From: LMUY01 sp965199165
GTDB lineage: Bacteria; Pseudomonadota; Alphaproteobacteria; Acetobacterales; Acetobacteraceae
NCBI GenBank assembly: GCA_965199165.1
Contig: OZ240681.1
Location: 1,798,001-1,862,000, forward strand
Direction of reading: 5' to 3'
Length of the DNA: 64,000 bases
The notes below the pieces were generated by a model. The model saw only the letters and a program-made list of their open reading frames with translations. It was not told the origin of the DNA and ran no database searches. This document shows, one piece after another, positions 19,917 through 28,091 of this stretch (position 1 is its first letter; every line of letters starts with the position of its first letter). The position numbers and the translations under genes were made by a program.

Positions 19917-21646
19917 AATGGCGACCGCGCGCCGAAACGGACCGGCCAGGCGAAAGCAGCCCGGGTTTCGCTGCCGTCCAGCATGAGCTGGTGGCACGTG
20001 TTGACGGCGGCGTAGGCGGCAAAGAACGTGTCGAGCACGCAGCCCAGCAGATGCGCCTCGTGCTCGCCGCCGAGCTTGCTCTCCGCCACCGTGAGGCGGA
20101 TGCGCTGCCCCCGCACCGGGATGCCGCGCACGAGCCAGTCGAGCGGCTCGGTCCGCACCGCCTCCAGCCCGGCGAGCAGCAGGTCGAGTTCGCGCCGGGC
20201 CTGCTGATCGGTCTGTGCCGCGATGTCATAGGCGCCGAGCAGGCTGCGCAGTGCGTCGATGTCGGCCAGCGAGCCGTAGTTGCGCGAGAGGTTGGCGACG
20301 AGCTGCCACAGCAGGTCCCCGTCCAAGGGGGCCGGCAGCTCGGCCGAAACGGGGGAGATGTTGCGGAAGGCGAGGTGGGGCGACAGCGAGGCGGTCATCT
20401 GGTCGATGCCCCCGACCGGCACCTGCGCGGCCCGGCGCCCGTCGGTGCAGGTGAGCGACAGCGTGACCGTCTCCGACGGTGGCACCACGGCCGCCCCGCT
20501 CTCGGTGACGAAGCTGAGGTAGACGTCCGGCTGCCGCCCGGCGACCGACGGCTTCATGCGCGCGTAGTAGAACCGCCCGCCCGCCTGGCCGGCATGCCGG
20601 AACGACTCGAAGGGCGGGTAGACGGTGCGGTTGCGTTCGCCCCGGGCCCAGCCCACCACCTCCTCGATGCTGTAGACGACGCGTTCGCCGGACACCGCCG
20701 GGGCGGGACGGACCCGGTACTCGGTGCGGCGGTGATCCACGGCAAGCGGGCTCGCGTCTTCGGTGAAGAGGTTGACCACGGGCGTGCAGTTGAGCCGGAC
20801 GTGCTGCGGGGAGAGCCGCAGCCGCTCGGGCAGCGGGCGCCCGAAGCGCAGCAGCAGCGTGAACTCGGAGGCCGCCAGGCCATGCAGCCGCTCAAGCCCG
20901 AGCACATCCACGTAGAGGAACTTCTCGGGAAAGCCGAAATAGTCCCCGAGATGGCGGAACCCGTCGAAGGCCGTGGTCGGGTATGGCAGGAGATGCTCGC
21001 CCCCGCCGAAGCCGGCAAGTTCCACCGCGCTCGCAGGCAAGGTGGCGGCGATCCCGGGTGCCAGCACCGCGACGCTCTCCAGATGCAGGCGCAGCCATTG
21101 GAGAAGGAGGCGCGGCGTCTGCGGCTCGCGCTCGGCCGCCAAGTGCAGGCGCAGGCGGCGCAGGTCGAGCCCGCCGAGGCTGCCGCCCGCCGTCTCGCTG
21201 ATGCGCAGCTGGATCGTGCTGTCGCCGCTGCGGCTTTCCTGCGCAAGCTCGGACACGTGCAGCGGGCGTACGGCTGTGTCGAAGCAGGTCTGGAACCGGC
21301 AGGGTGCTCCGTCCACCGGCCGGGATTGCAGGGCCGCCCCACGCGGCACCACCACCTGCGGCCCGGCGCTGCTGAACTCGACGGTGGAGGCGGACGGGAA
21401 CGGGCGCAGGTATTGCGGCCAGAGCACACGCAGCAAAGAGTGCGACAGCTCCGGCAGCTCATCGTCAAGGCGCTGGCGGAGCCGGCTGGTCAAGAAGGCG
21501 AAGCCCTCCAGCAGCCGCTCGACATCGGGGTCGGTGCTTTCACGGCCGAGGAAGGGTGCGAGGTTGGGGTTCTCCGCCGCAAACTCGCCGCCGAGGTCGC
21601 GCAGGAAGGCAAGCTCGTCGGCGAAATAGCGCGCGAGCGCCGTCAC
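19913..21646 (-). CDS. tssF: T6SS baseplate protein TssF (ImpG)
   Basis: The 577-residue product starts with ARYFADELAFLRDLGGEFA, the typical TssF N-terminus, and continues with DPDVERLLEGFAFLTSRLRQ and a QYLRPFPS segment, all characteristic of ImpG/VasA. TssF forms the bulk of the baseplate wedge with TssG, TssE and TssK. It starts with GTG overlapping the tssE stop (GTGA). Length is slightly short of the approximately 590-residue family norm but no domain is missing. Confidence 0.94.
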   Translation of the reverse strand: MTALARYFADELAFLRDLGGEFAAENPNLAPFLGRESTDPDVERLLEGFAFLTSRLRQRLDDELPELSHSLLRVLWPQYLRPFPSASTVEFSSAGPQVVVPRGAALQSRPVDGAPCRFQTCFDTAVRPLHVSELAQESRSGDSTIQLRISETAGGSLGGLDLRRLRLHLAAEREPQTPRLLLQWLRLHLESVAVLAPGIAATLPASAVELAGFGGGEHLLPYPTTAFDGFRHLGDYFGFPEKFLYVDVLGLERLHGLAASEFTLLLRFGRPLPERLRLSPQHVRLNCTPVVNLFTEDASPLAVDHRRTEYRVRPAPAVSGERVVYSIEEVVGWARGERNRTVYPPFESFRHAGQAGGRFYYARMKPSVAGRQPDVYLSFVTESGAAVVPPSETVTLSLTCTDGRRAAQVPVGGIDQMTASLSPHLAFRNISPVSAELPAPLDGDLLWQLVANLSRNYGSLADIDALRSLLGAYDIAAQTDQQARRELDLLLAGLEAVRTEPLDWLVRGIPVRGQRIRLTVAESKLGGEHEAHLLGCVLDTFFAAYAAVNTCHQLMLDGSETRAAFAWPVRFGARSPL

Positions 21647-22044
21647 GCCTGAACCTCCAGCCGGCCGTCGCCCGAGAGTGCGCCGTCGATCACCACGGGC
21701 CCGGCCTCGTCGCCGACCAGCCGGGCGCGGATGGCGAAGCGGACGGCGCCGATGCTGTCGGCATCCTCGCGCGGCCGCACCTGCACGTCGGCCAGGCGCG
21801 GTTCGAAGCGCTGGATCTGTTGGGCGATCGCCTGGGCGATCTCGGGCACGAGCATGGTGAAGCCGAACGTTAGGTCGCCGAAATCGGGCATCCCGTAATC
21901 CGGCCGCGCGGTCGAGCTGCCCTGCCGTGCGTTGAAGATCTCGCGCAGGTTGGCGACCACGCTGGCGATGTCCGCCTGTCCGCCCTGCACGCGAGCGCCA
22001 TCCACCGACCGGGCGATCCGCTCGAGCAGCGACGGGCCGGCCAA
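21643..22044 (-). CDS. tssE: T6SS baseplate protein TssE (gp25-like)
   Basis: The product is about 133 residues with the gp25-like fold signature: SLLERI at the N-terminus, VVANLREIFNARQGSS, then YGMPDFGDLTFGF. TssE contacts the first sheath ring and is needed for sheath assembly. No ATG lies at the right place. TTG at 22044 is proposed because it sits 7 bases past the tssC stop, has GAGGCAGG just upstream, and is followed directly by conserved residues. An ATG at 22122 would lie deep inside tssC. Confidence 0.85.
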   Translation of the reverse strand: MAGPSLLERIARSVDGARVQGGQADIASVVANLREIFNARQGSSTARPDYGMPDFGDLTFGFTMLVPEIAQAIAQQIQRFEPRLADVQVRPREDADSIGAVRFAIRARLVGDEAGPVVIDGALSGDGRLEVQA

Positions 22045-22051
22045 GCCTGCC

Positions 22052-23536
22052 TCAGTTCTTGTCGAGCTTACCGACGAGCGAGAGGGTGAAGTCCGCGCCC
22101 ATGTATTTGAAGTGCGGCACAACCTGTAGCCCGACGCGATACCAGCCCGCCTCGCCCTCGACCTCTTCCACCGTGACCTGGGCCTTGCGCAGCGGACGGC
22201 GGCTGCGCACGTCCGCCGAAGGGTTGTCCTGATCGGACACGTATTGCCCGATCCACTTGCCGAGCTCGGCCTGCAGTTCGGGTTGGGTTTTCCACGAGCC
22301 GATGTTCTCGCGCTGCAAGACCTTCAGGTAGTGAGCGAGGCGGTTGACCACGAACATGTAGGGCAACTGGGTGCCGAGGCGGTAGTTGCGCTCGGCGGCC
22401 TTGCCTTCCTCCGTATTGGGGAAGGTCTTGGGCTTCTGCACCGAGTTGGCGGAAAAGAAGGTGGCGCTGTTGCTGCCCTTGCGCTGGGTGAGCGAGATGA
22501 AACCCTCGTCCGCCAGCTCGTATTCGCGGCGGTCCGAGATGAGGATTTCGACCCCCGGCTTGCTTTCGAGCCGGCCCATGGCCTCGAACTCGTGCGTGGG
22601 CAGGTCGTCTACCGATCCGCCGCTCTGCGGCCCCACAATGTTGGGCGTCCACCGGTATTTGGCGAAGCTGTCGGCCAGCCGGGTCGCCATCGCGAAGGCC
22701 GAGTTGCCCCACACGTAGTCCGAGGCGCTGCTGTCGGTCTTCTCCTCGTAGGCGAAGGTGCGGCTGACGTAGTTCTCCTTCGAATATGGCGCACGCAGCA
22801 TGAAGCGCGGCACCGTCAGCCCGACATAGCGCGCGTCCTCCGATTCGCGGAACGAGCGCCACTTGGCATATTTCGGCTGCTCGAAGATGGACTTGAGGTC
22901 CTTCAGTCCCGGAAGCTCGGACATGCTGTTGACGCCGAACATCTGCGCGCTGGCCGACGCCAGGAACGGCGCATGCGCCATCGTCGCGACGCTCGCCACG
23001 GACTGGACCAGCTTCACGTCCGAAGCGGCCGGCCCGAACTCGTAGTTCCCGATGATGGCGCCCACCGGCTGGCCGCCGAACTGGCCGAATTCGTCAGCGT
23101 AGATATGCTTGTAGAGCCCGGACTTGGTCACGTCGGGGCTGTCCTCGAAATCGGTCAGCAGGTCTTCTTTCGAGACGTTGATCATCTCGACCTTGACGTT
23201 CTGCCGCGGGTCGGCGCGGTCGACGAGGAACTTCATGCTGCGCCAAGCCGATTCCAGCTTCTGGAAGTCGGGCGCGTGGACGATGGCGTCCACCTGGGCG
23301 CTGAGCTTCTCGTCCAACGCCACGATCATGCGGTCCACGGTGGCGCTGTCCACCCGGTCGGCGGAGTTCGCGCTGCGCATCAATTCGCCGACGAGCAGTT
23401 CCACGCCGCGCTTGGCGACGTCGTAGCCTTCATCCGCCGGCTGCAGCCGGCTTTCGGCCATGATCTGGTCGAGCAAGGAGGCGCCTTCCACCGTCTCGGT
23501 GGCTGCTGGCGCGGCTGACGTTTGGCGTTCGCTCAT
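22052..23536 (-). CDS. tssC: T6SS contractile sheath large subunit TssC (VipB)
   Basis: The 494-residue product matches TssC throughout. It has APDFQKLESAWRSMKFLVDR, then GAIIGNYEFGP, the long handle region, and the C-terminal NPSADVRSRRPLRKAQVTVE segment that forms inter-subunit strands. With TssB it forms the contractile sheath around Hcp. Start ATG at 23536 follows a GGGAG-like site. It lies 30 bases after tssB, the normal tssB-tssC order. Confidence 0.96.
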   Translation of the reverse strand: MSERQTSAAPAATETVEGASLLDQIMAESRLQPADEGYDVAKRGVELLVGELMRSANSADRVDSATVDRMIVALDEKLSAQVDAIVHAPDFQKLESAWRSMKFLVDRADPRQNVKVEMINVSKEDLLTDFEDSPDVTKSGLYKHIYADEFGQFGGQPVGAIIGNYEFGPAASDVKLVQSVASVATMAHAPFLASASAQMFGVNSMSELPGLKDLKSIFEQPKYAKWRSFRESEDARYVGLTVPRFMLRAPYSKENYVSRTFAYEEKTDSSASDYVWGNSAFAMATRLADSFAKYRWTPNIVGPQSGGSVDDLPTHEFEAMGRLESKPGVEILISDRREYELADEGFISLTQRKGSNSATFFSANSVQKPKTFPNTEEGKAAERNYRLGTQLPYMFVVNRLAHYLKVLQRENIGSWKTQPELQAELGKWIGQYVSDQDNPSADVRSRRPLRKAQVTVEEVEGEAGWYRVGLQVVPHFKYMGADFTLSLVGKLDKN

Positions 23537-23566
23537 ATGCCCGATGGCTCCCGACCGTTGGACCGT

Positions 23567-24055
23567 TCAATCGTGCTTGGTCAGCTCGCCCACGAGCTTC
23601 TCGCGCGCGCCGGCGTCCGTCACCAGCGACTGCATCGCACGCCGAAAGGCCGGCACGTTGCCGAGCGGCCCCTTCAGCGCCATCAGCGCCTGTCGGACCT
23701 CCAGAAGCTTGCGCAGTTCGGGCACGTTCTGGACGAGCTGGTCCGGCTCGAACGATCGGATGTCGTCGAACCTGAGCGACACATCCAGCGGCCCGGCGTC
23801 CGGCGTTTCGGCGAGCTTGTTGTCGACGCGGAGGTCGAGCGATAGCTTCTGCGCCTTCATCACGTCGGCGAAATTATCCCGGTCGACCTGGATGCGGTCG
23901 CGCGCCTCCAACGGCGTGTCGTCCGGCCGCCCGGTGAAGTCCCCCAGCACGACCATCTTGAACGGAAGCTCGACGTCTTCCTTTGCATCACCCGTTGCCG
24001 GCCGGTAGCGGATGTTGACGCGTTCCTTTGGGGCAACAGACGAGTCGAGGGCCAT
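23567..24055 (-). CDS. tssB: T6SS contractile sheath small subunit TssB (VipA)
   Basis: The product is 162 residues with VELPFKMVVLGDFTGRPDD and the central NKLAETPDAGPLDVSLRFDD, typical of TssB/VipA. TssB and TssC heterodimers build the sheath, and a TssB/TssC helix is the ClpV target. Start ATG at 24055 has GGAGG about 8 bases upstream. An in-frame ATG at 24085 adds 10 residues not typical of the family and was not used. Confidence 0.95.
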   Translation of the reverse strand: MALDSSVAPKERVNIRYRPATGDAKEDVELPFKMVVLGDFTGRPDDTPLEARDRIQVDRDNFADVMKAQKLSLDLRVDNKLAETPDAGPLDVSLRFDDIRSFEPDQLVQNVPELRKLLEVRQALMALKGPLGNVPAFRRAMQSLVTDAGAREKLVGELTKHD

Positions 24056-24091
24056 GCACCAACCTCCCAAATCGCTGCAAAGCAACGCAGC

Positions 24092-25765
24092 TTACCGCTC
24101 CAGGACTCGAGCCGCAGCCGACCTTATGTCGACGCGGCAGAGCCGTTCGAGCTGATGCCGCATGGTATCCATCCGGCTCTCGTCCGTTGTCAACACTCTG
24201 GACCCCGGATGCAACATGGCATCGTACGAAAGTTCCGAGACGCGCAGCGCGATGTCCGGCTCCCACCGCTCCAGGCCGAATTCGGCCACTTTGGCCTCCA
24301 GATGGGCGAGCAGCGCGAGCGTCATGTCCGGCCGCGCGTTCTCCAGGCACAGCGCCGCCTGCTGGAGCTGCCAGCGTGCCCGCTCCCGCTCGGACCGGGC
24401 GGACGCGGCGCCGTCGGCAAGCAGGGCCAGGGCGTCGGCCAGCTTGCCCGCCATCGCCAGCCGGCGCGCAAGCCGGGCTCCGGCCGCATCCGGCGCCTCC
24501 GCGGCTTCGGCAGCCTCGCCGGCACTTGGCCCGGCGAGGCCGGCCAGCCACTGCCGGGTCGCGTCGTTGGCGAACGGTGTCCGGTCGCTGAACGACAGTT
24601 CAAGCAGCGCCGGAAGGCGGCGGAGCTGCGCCAGGAGGCTGCCGACCACGGCCAGGCCAGCGGCTGCGTGGCTCGCGCCGAGCGCGTCCAGCGACAGGCA
24701 GCACAGACGGTGGCCGTCCAGCCAGAACGGCGCGCTTGCCAGCGTCTGCTCGATGAGCGCCACCGCTTCGTGGTGCAGCCCCGCCGACTGCATGGCCCCG
24801 ACCTCCGCCAGCCGCGCCGGCTGGGGCGCCGGCAGCGGCGTGACCCCCGCATCGCTCATCGGCGGCTGCACCACCGTGCACCAGAGCCCCTGGCGCAGCA
24901 GCGCATAGGCACGGGGATCGGCGTCGTTGGCGGCGAGCACCCCACGCGCCACGTCCAGGGTGGATTGCTGCAGCCGGCCCAACGCCACCTCGACATCGGC
25001 CACGCTCGCCGGGGCGGCGACGGGCGGCGGCGCTGCCAAGACGGGCGGGACCGGTGCCGGCGCAGGCGGAGCGGGTGGAGGCGCGGCCGCCTGGGCGGGC
25101 TCGGGCGGCGCTGGCGGTGGTGATGGCGGCGGCGGGAGCGGCGTGATCGCGGGGGCAGCGGGCCGCGGCAGTGACTGCGACCGCTCGCGCAGCAACCGGG
25201 TCAGTTCGCCGAACGCCACGCTCTCCTTCTGCAGCCGCTCGGCCGCGACCGTGTCGAGCCGGGCCAGCGCGGCGGCGGCGGCGGCCAGCGCCGGCGCGTC
25301 CCGCGGCTCCGGCGGCAGCGCCGTCAGCACCGGCACCACGCGCGCCACGATCCATTCCAGCATCTGCACCCGTGCGCGTTCGCGCCGGGCCGGCGGCTCC
25401 ATCTCCGCCCAGAACGCCTCCGCCACGTCGGCCGTGATGGAAAGCCCGAGCGCCAGCCCGCCATAGCCCTCGCTCCGGGTCAGACCCAGCGTGACGTAGG
25501 TGCAGAGCAACAGGTCCTTGCTGCGCGTGGCCAGCAGCTCACACCCGTCCCGCACCACTCGGCGCCAATCCACCGCCAACGGACCTTCGCTCTCCTGCCG
25601 TGCGACCTCCTCCTGCAAGGCGAGGAACTCGGGCTCATAGCGGATGCTGGCGCCCGCCGGAGCGTCGCCGGAGATCGGCGTGCGCCCACAGAGCGCGCGG
25701 CGGTCGAGAGGGAGGGCATCGCTCAACGCAATCGACTCCATTGTTTCGACGGCGCGGGCCTCCAT
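24092..25765 (-). CDS. tssA: T6SS sheath-assembly protein TssA (ImpA N-domain)
   Basis: The 557-residue product begins with an ImpA_N domain: PISGDAPAGASIRYEPEFLAL then VDWRRVVRDGCELLATRSKDL. An alanine/proline-rich linker covers about residues 195-270. The C-terminal helical region follows, ending near RVSELSYDAML and VDIRSAAARVLER. TssA caps the growing sheath and contacts the baseplate. It is the first gene of the minus-strand tss operon and is divergent from the lytic transglycosylase gene across 90 bases. Confidence 0.9.
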   Translation of the reverse strand: MEARAVETMESIALSDALPLDRRALCGRTPISGDAPAGASIRYEPEFLALQEEVARQESEGPLAVDWRRVVRDGCELLATRSKDLLLCTYVTLGLTRSEGYGGLALGLSITADVAEAFWAEMEPPARRERARVQMLEWIVARVVPVLTALPPEPRDAPALAAAAAALARLDTVAAERLQKESVAFGELTRLLRERSQSLPRPAAPAITPLPPPPSPPPAPPEPAQAAAPPPAPPAPAPVPPVLAAPPPVAAPASVADVEVALGRLQQSTLDVARGVLAANDADPRAYALLRQGLWCTVVQPPMSDAGVTPLPAPQPARLAEVGAMQSAGLHHEAVALIEQTLASAPFWLDGHRLCCLSLDALGASHAAAGLAVVGSLLAQLRRLPALLELSFSDRTPFANDATRQWLAGLAGPSAGEAAEAAEAPDAAGARLARRLAMAGKLADALALLADGAASARSERERARWQLQQAALCLENARPDMTLALLAHLEAKVAEFGLERWEPDIALRVSELSYDAMLHPGSRVLTTDESRMDTMRHQLERLCRVDIRSAAARVLER

Positions 25766-25855
25766 CGTCCGTCGTCAGCCCGTTGACACGGCAGCCCGGC
25801 CTCGTCCGAATGCTACCGGACCACGCGAGCAGCGTGAACCAGGCAGGAGGACGGG

Positions 25856-26605
25856 TTGATCGGGTGGGTGCGCCGCTTGTCCGGCCTGGCCGTTGCTGTC
25901 GCCTGCTGGCCCACGCTGCCCGGCCGCGCCGCCACGCCCGACTCGCTCGCCTGCTCGGCCGCCGTGGCCGAGGCAAGCCGCAGCTTCTCCCTGCCGAACG
26001 GCCTGCTCGCCGCCATCGCCGCCGTGGAGAGCGGCCGCCCCGACCCGGCAAGCGGCCAGCGCACGCCGTGGCCCTGGACCGTCAACGCCGAAGGCGCCGG
26101 CCATTTCTACGGCACCGAGGAGGAAGCGGTCGCTGCGGTGCAGGCGTTCCAGCGACGCGGCGTGGCGTCGATCGACGTCGGCTGCCTCCAGGTCAACCTC
26201 AGCTACCATCCGGACGCCTTCGCCACCTTGGCCGACGCGTTCGACCCGGCGGTCAACGCCCGATATGCCAGCCTCTTCCTCTCCCAGCTTTTCGCGGAAC
26301 AGGCCGATTGGCTGAAGGCCGCCGCCGCCTACCATTCCCACACGCCGGAGCTCGCCACCCCCTACGAGGCCGCCGTCGCCGCCGCGTGGCATGATGGCGC
26401 CGGGCTGCCGCCCACGGTGTTCGGCCTCCCCGTGCTGCCCGACCCGGCCCCGGCCAAGTCGGCCGTCCCTCTCCCCGTCGCCGTGCAGACCAGGGTCACG
26501 GGCGTGAGCTTCGCGACCGGGCAGCTCGACAACACCTGGGTGCCGGTGCCCCTGCCGCCGCCGCATCGCCGCCCGCATCCGCGCGGCCGGCGGGTGGGCC
26601 GCTGA
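25856..26605 (+). CDS. Exported lytic transglycosylase (SLT-like) next to T6SS
   Basis: The product is 249 residues with an N-terminal signal peptide (cleavage near GRAA, residue 26). The lysozyme-like core has LPNGLLAAIAAVESG with the probable catalytic Glu at residue 58, VGCLQVNLSYHPDAF as the GLQ-type motif, and AAAYHSHTPE. Such enzymes cut the glycan backbone of peptidoglycan and in some T6SSs open the cell wall for TssM insertion. TssL here lacks a cell-wall domain, which fits that role. No ATG exists at the front; TTG at 25856 is supported by AGGAGG 5 bases upstream. It could instead be an effector, but the Sec signal argues for own-cell use. Confidence 0.8.
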   Translation: MIGWVRRLSGLAVAVACWPTLPGRAATPDSLACSAAVAEASRSFSLPNGLLAAIAAVESGRPDPASGQRTPWPWTVNAEGAGHFYGTEEEAVAAVQAFQRRGVASIDVGCLQVNLSYHPDAFATLADAFDPAVNARYASLFLSQLFAEQADWLKAAAAYHSHTPELATPYEAAVAAAWHDGAGLPPTVFGLPVLPDPAPAKSAVPLPVAVQTRVTGVSFATGQLDNTWVPVPLPPPHRRPHPRGRRVGR

Positions 26606-26616
26606 TCAGCCCCGCC

Positions 26617-26994
26617 TCATTGCAGCATCAGCACCAGCGGCTGGTCCGGCAGGATCGTCATGCCGGCGCAGTTGTCGAGGTTCTGCACCGTCTCGTTCAG
26701 CATCTTGGTCGCCGGCGGACCGCCCATCAGCACGTTCGTCACGAAAGTCACGTGGGTGTCATCCAGCATGCAGCCGCCGCTCTCGATGCCGATGCCCTCG
26801 TCCCCCTCCGTGGCAGACAGCACGGTGGTGAGGTTGTGGGCGGGCATGCAGAGGATCGTGGTCTCGAACTGCGTCGGCACGCCAAGCACGTGCGGGCCTT
26901 CGTTGACGAACGGGACCGGGATGAACTCCGGAACGGTGATGCAGATGTCGGGATAGGCGTAGTCCAGGCCGGCCATCTGCGTGTTGGCAAACAT
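26617..26994 (-). CDS. PAAR-like DUF4150 protein (T6SS tip)
   Basis: The product is 125 residues and has the DUF4150 pattern: an N-terminal FANTQMAGLDYAYPDICITVP, a central PTQFETTILCMPAHNL, and TFVTNVLMGGPPATKM. DUF4150 proteins are PAAR-like and sharpen the VgrG spike. They are typically loaded with the help of DUF2169 adaptors, one of which lies 3 kb away. The start at 26994 is preceded by GGGAG. No toxin domain is fused at the C-terminus, so the cargo must be separate. Confidence 0.85.
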   Translation of the reverse strand: MFANTQMAGLDYAYPDICITVPEFIPVPFVNEGPHVLGVPTQFETTILCMPAHNLTTVLSATEGDEGIGIESGGCMLDDTHVTFVTNVLMGGPPATKMLNETVQNLDNCAGMTILPDQPLVLMLQ

Positions 26995-27109
26995 CCCCGA
27001 CTCCCAAACATCACGCCGGCGGCCTTGCCAGCCGGCGCCACGGTATGGGACATCGTTGCCCAGAAGCCCGTTGGACGTCGAGGCGAAACAGCGGAACGCG
27101 GAGGCTGGC

Positions 27110-27736
27110 ATGTCGCTTTCCTTGCCCAAGGCGCTGCGGGACGGGACCGCCGGCTCGGTCCGCGCGGTCGCCAGCGCCCGCACCAGGGCGCCGGAACCGG
27201 CCGTGACGCTGCGCATGGCCACCGTCACCGCGGCGGACGGCGAGAGCTTCCGAGTGTCCGGCGGCAGCACCGTGCGCCGCGCAGCGGCCTGCCTCCTCCT
27301 CCCCATGCCGGGGGACCGCGTGCTCGTCGCCGGCGGCGGGGGTGACGGCTACATCCTCAGCGTTCTCGAGCGCGGTTGCTCCGCCGCGGCCGACCTGTCC
27401 GTCCCCGGGGCCGAGGCGCTCCGCCTGCACGCTCCCGCCCTGGAAGTGCACGCTCCAGAGCTGCTCCTGCAGGTGCAGCACACGACGCTGGCCGGGCGCA
27501 CCCTTTCGGCCGTGCTGTCCGCGGTCGAGGCAGTGGCCGGCACCGTCCGCCTCTGCGCCGACAAGCTCGTCAGCCAGGCCGGCACCAGCCTGCGCGTGGT
27601 GGACGCCATCGACAGCACGGTCGCCGGCTCCGTGCTCGTCCAGGTGCATCAGACCTACGCCCTGCAGTCGGAGCAGGCGGTGATCGCCGCCTCCGGCGAA
27701 GTGCGCTTGGACGGCAAACAGATCAGCATGGGCTGA
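27110..27736 (+). CDS. DUF3540 protein (T6SS effector-module component)
   Basis: The product is 208 residues. It contains AACLLLPMPGDRVLVAGGGGDGYILSV, resembling the OB-fold segment of DUF3540 proteins, and a beta-rich C-terminal repeat region ending VRLDGKQISMG. This family is found next to DUF4150 and DUF2169 genes in T6SS loci; its biochemical role is unknown, but the fold suggests a spike- or baseplate-associated part. It diverges from the DUF4150 gene with 115 bases between and has GGAGG before its ATG. Confidence 0.75.
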   Translation: MSLSLPKALRDGTAGSVRAVASARTRAPEPAVTLRMATVTAADGESFRVSGGSTVRRAAACLLLPMPGDRVLVAGGGGDGYILSVLERGCSAAADLSVPGAEALRLHAPALEVHAPELLLQVQHTTLAGRTLSAVLSAVEAVAGTVRLCADKLVSQAGTSLRVVDAIDSTVAGSVLVQVHQTYALQSEQAVIAASGEVRLDGKQISMG

Positions 27737-27740
27737 GGCG

Positions 27741-28091
27741 GTGGCCGACGCGGTCTGGCAGCCGCTGTTCGTCCGGCCCATCCGGCCGGTGGAGGAGCTT
27801 TGCCGGCTCTGCCGCCGCCTGTTGGCCGAGGAGGGACTGCAGGCAGGCGGATTTGACCGGACGCTGACGCTCGATCTCGGGGAATGGGGCGCGCCGGCCG
27901 AGATCGACCTGCACTGCCGCATGACCGGGCAGGGGCAGACGCGGGGCCGCCGGGCGCTGCAGTATCAGCTTACCGGGTACGTCCATGGCGCGCGGCAGCA
28001 CCGGGCCTTGCGCGGCCGCATCGCGCTGGACGTGGCGACGCAGGCGCTGCTGGAATTGGTCATCGAGGCGGATCTGCAGGCGGTCGCCTAG
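27741..28091 (+). CDS. Unknown 116-residue protein in T6SS effector module
   Basis: The product starts with GTG just 4 bases after the DUF3540 stop, with GAGGCG upstream, so the two are coupled. I do not recognise a family. It has an N-terminal helical region with paired cysteines (CRLCRRLL near residue 21), then a stretch alternating hydrophobic and charged residues. No signal peptide, membrane helix or catalytic motif is seen. The stop codon TAG lies inside the CTAG target duplication of the IS element that follows. By position it is a small effector-loading factor, an immunity protein or a cargo; none can be preferred. Confidence 0.6.
   Translation: MADAVWQPLFVRPIRPVEELCRLCRRLLAEEGLQAGGFDRTLTLDLGEWGAPAEIDLHCRMTGQGQTRGRRALQYQLTGYVHGARQHRALRGRIALDVATQALLELVIEADLQAVA

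Noticed and set aside
27000..27080. Sigma-54-like TGGGAC-N4-TTGC before the DUF3540 gene
   Set aside because: The spacing between GG and GC is one base too short, which normally abolishes sigma-54 recognition.
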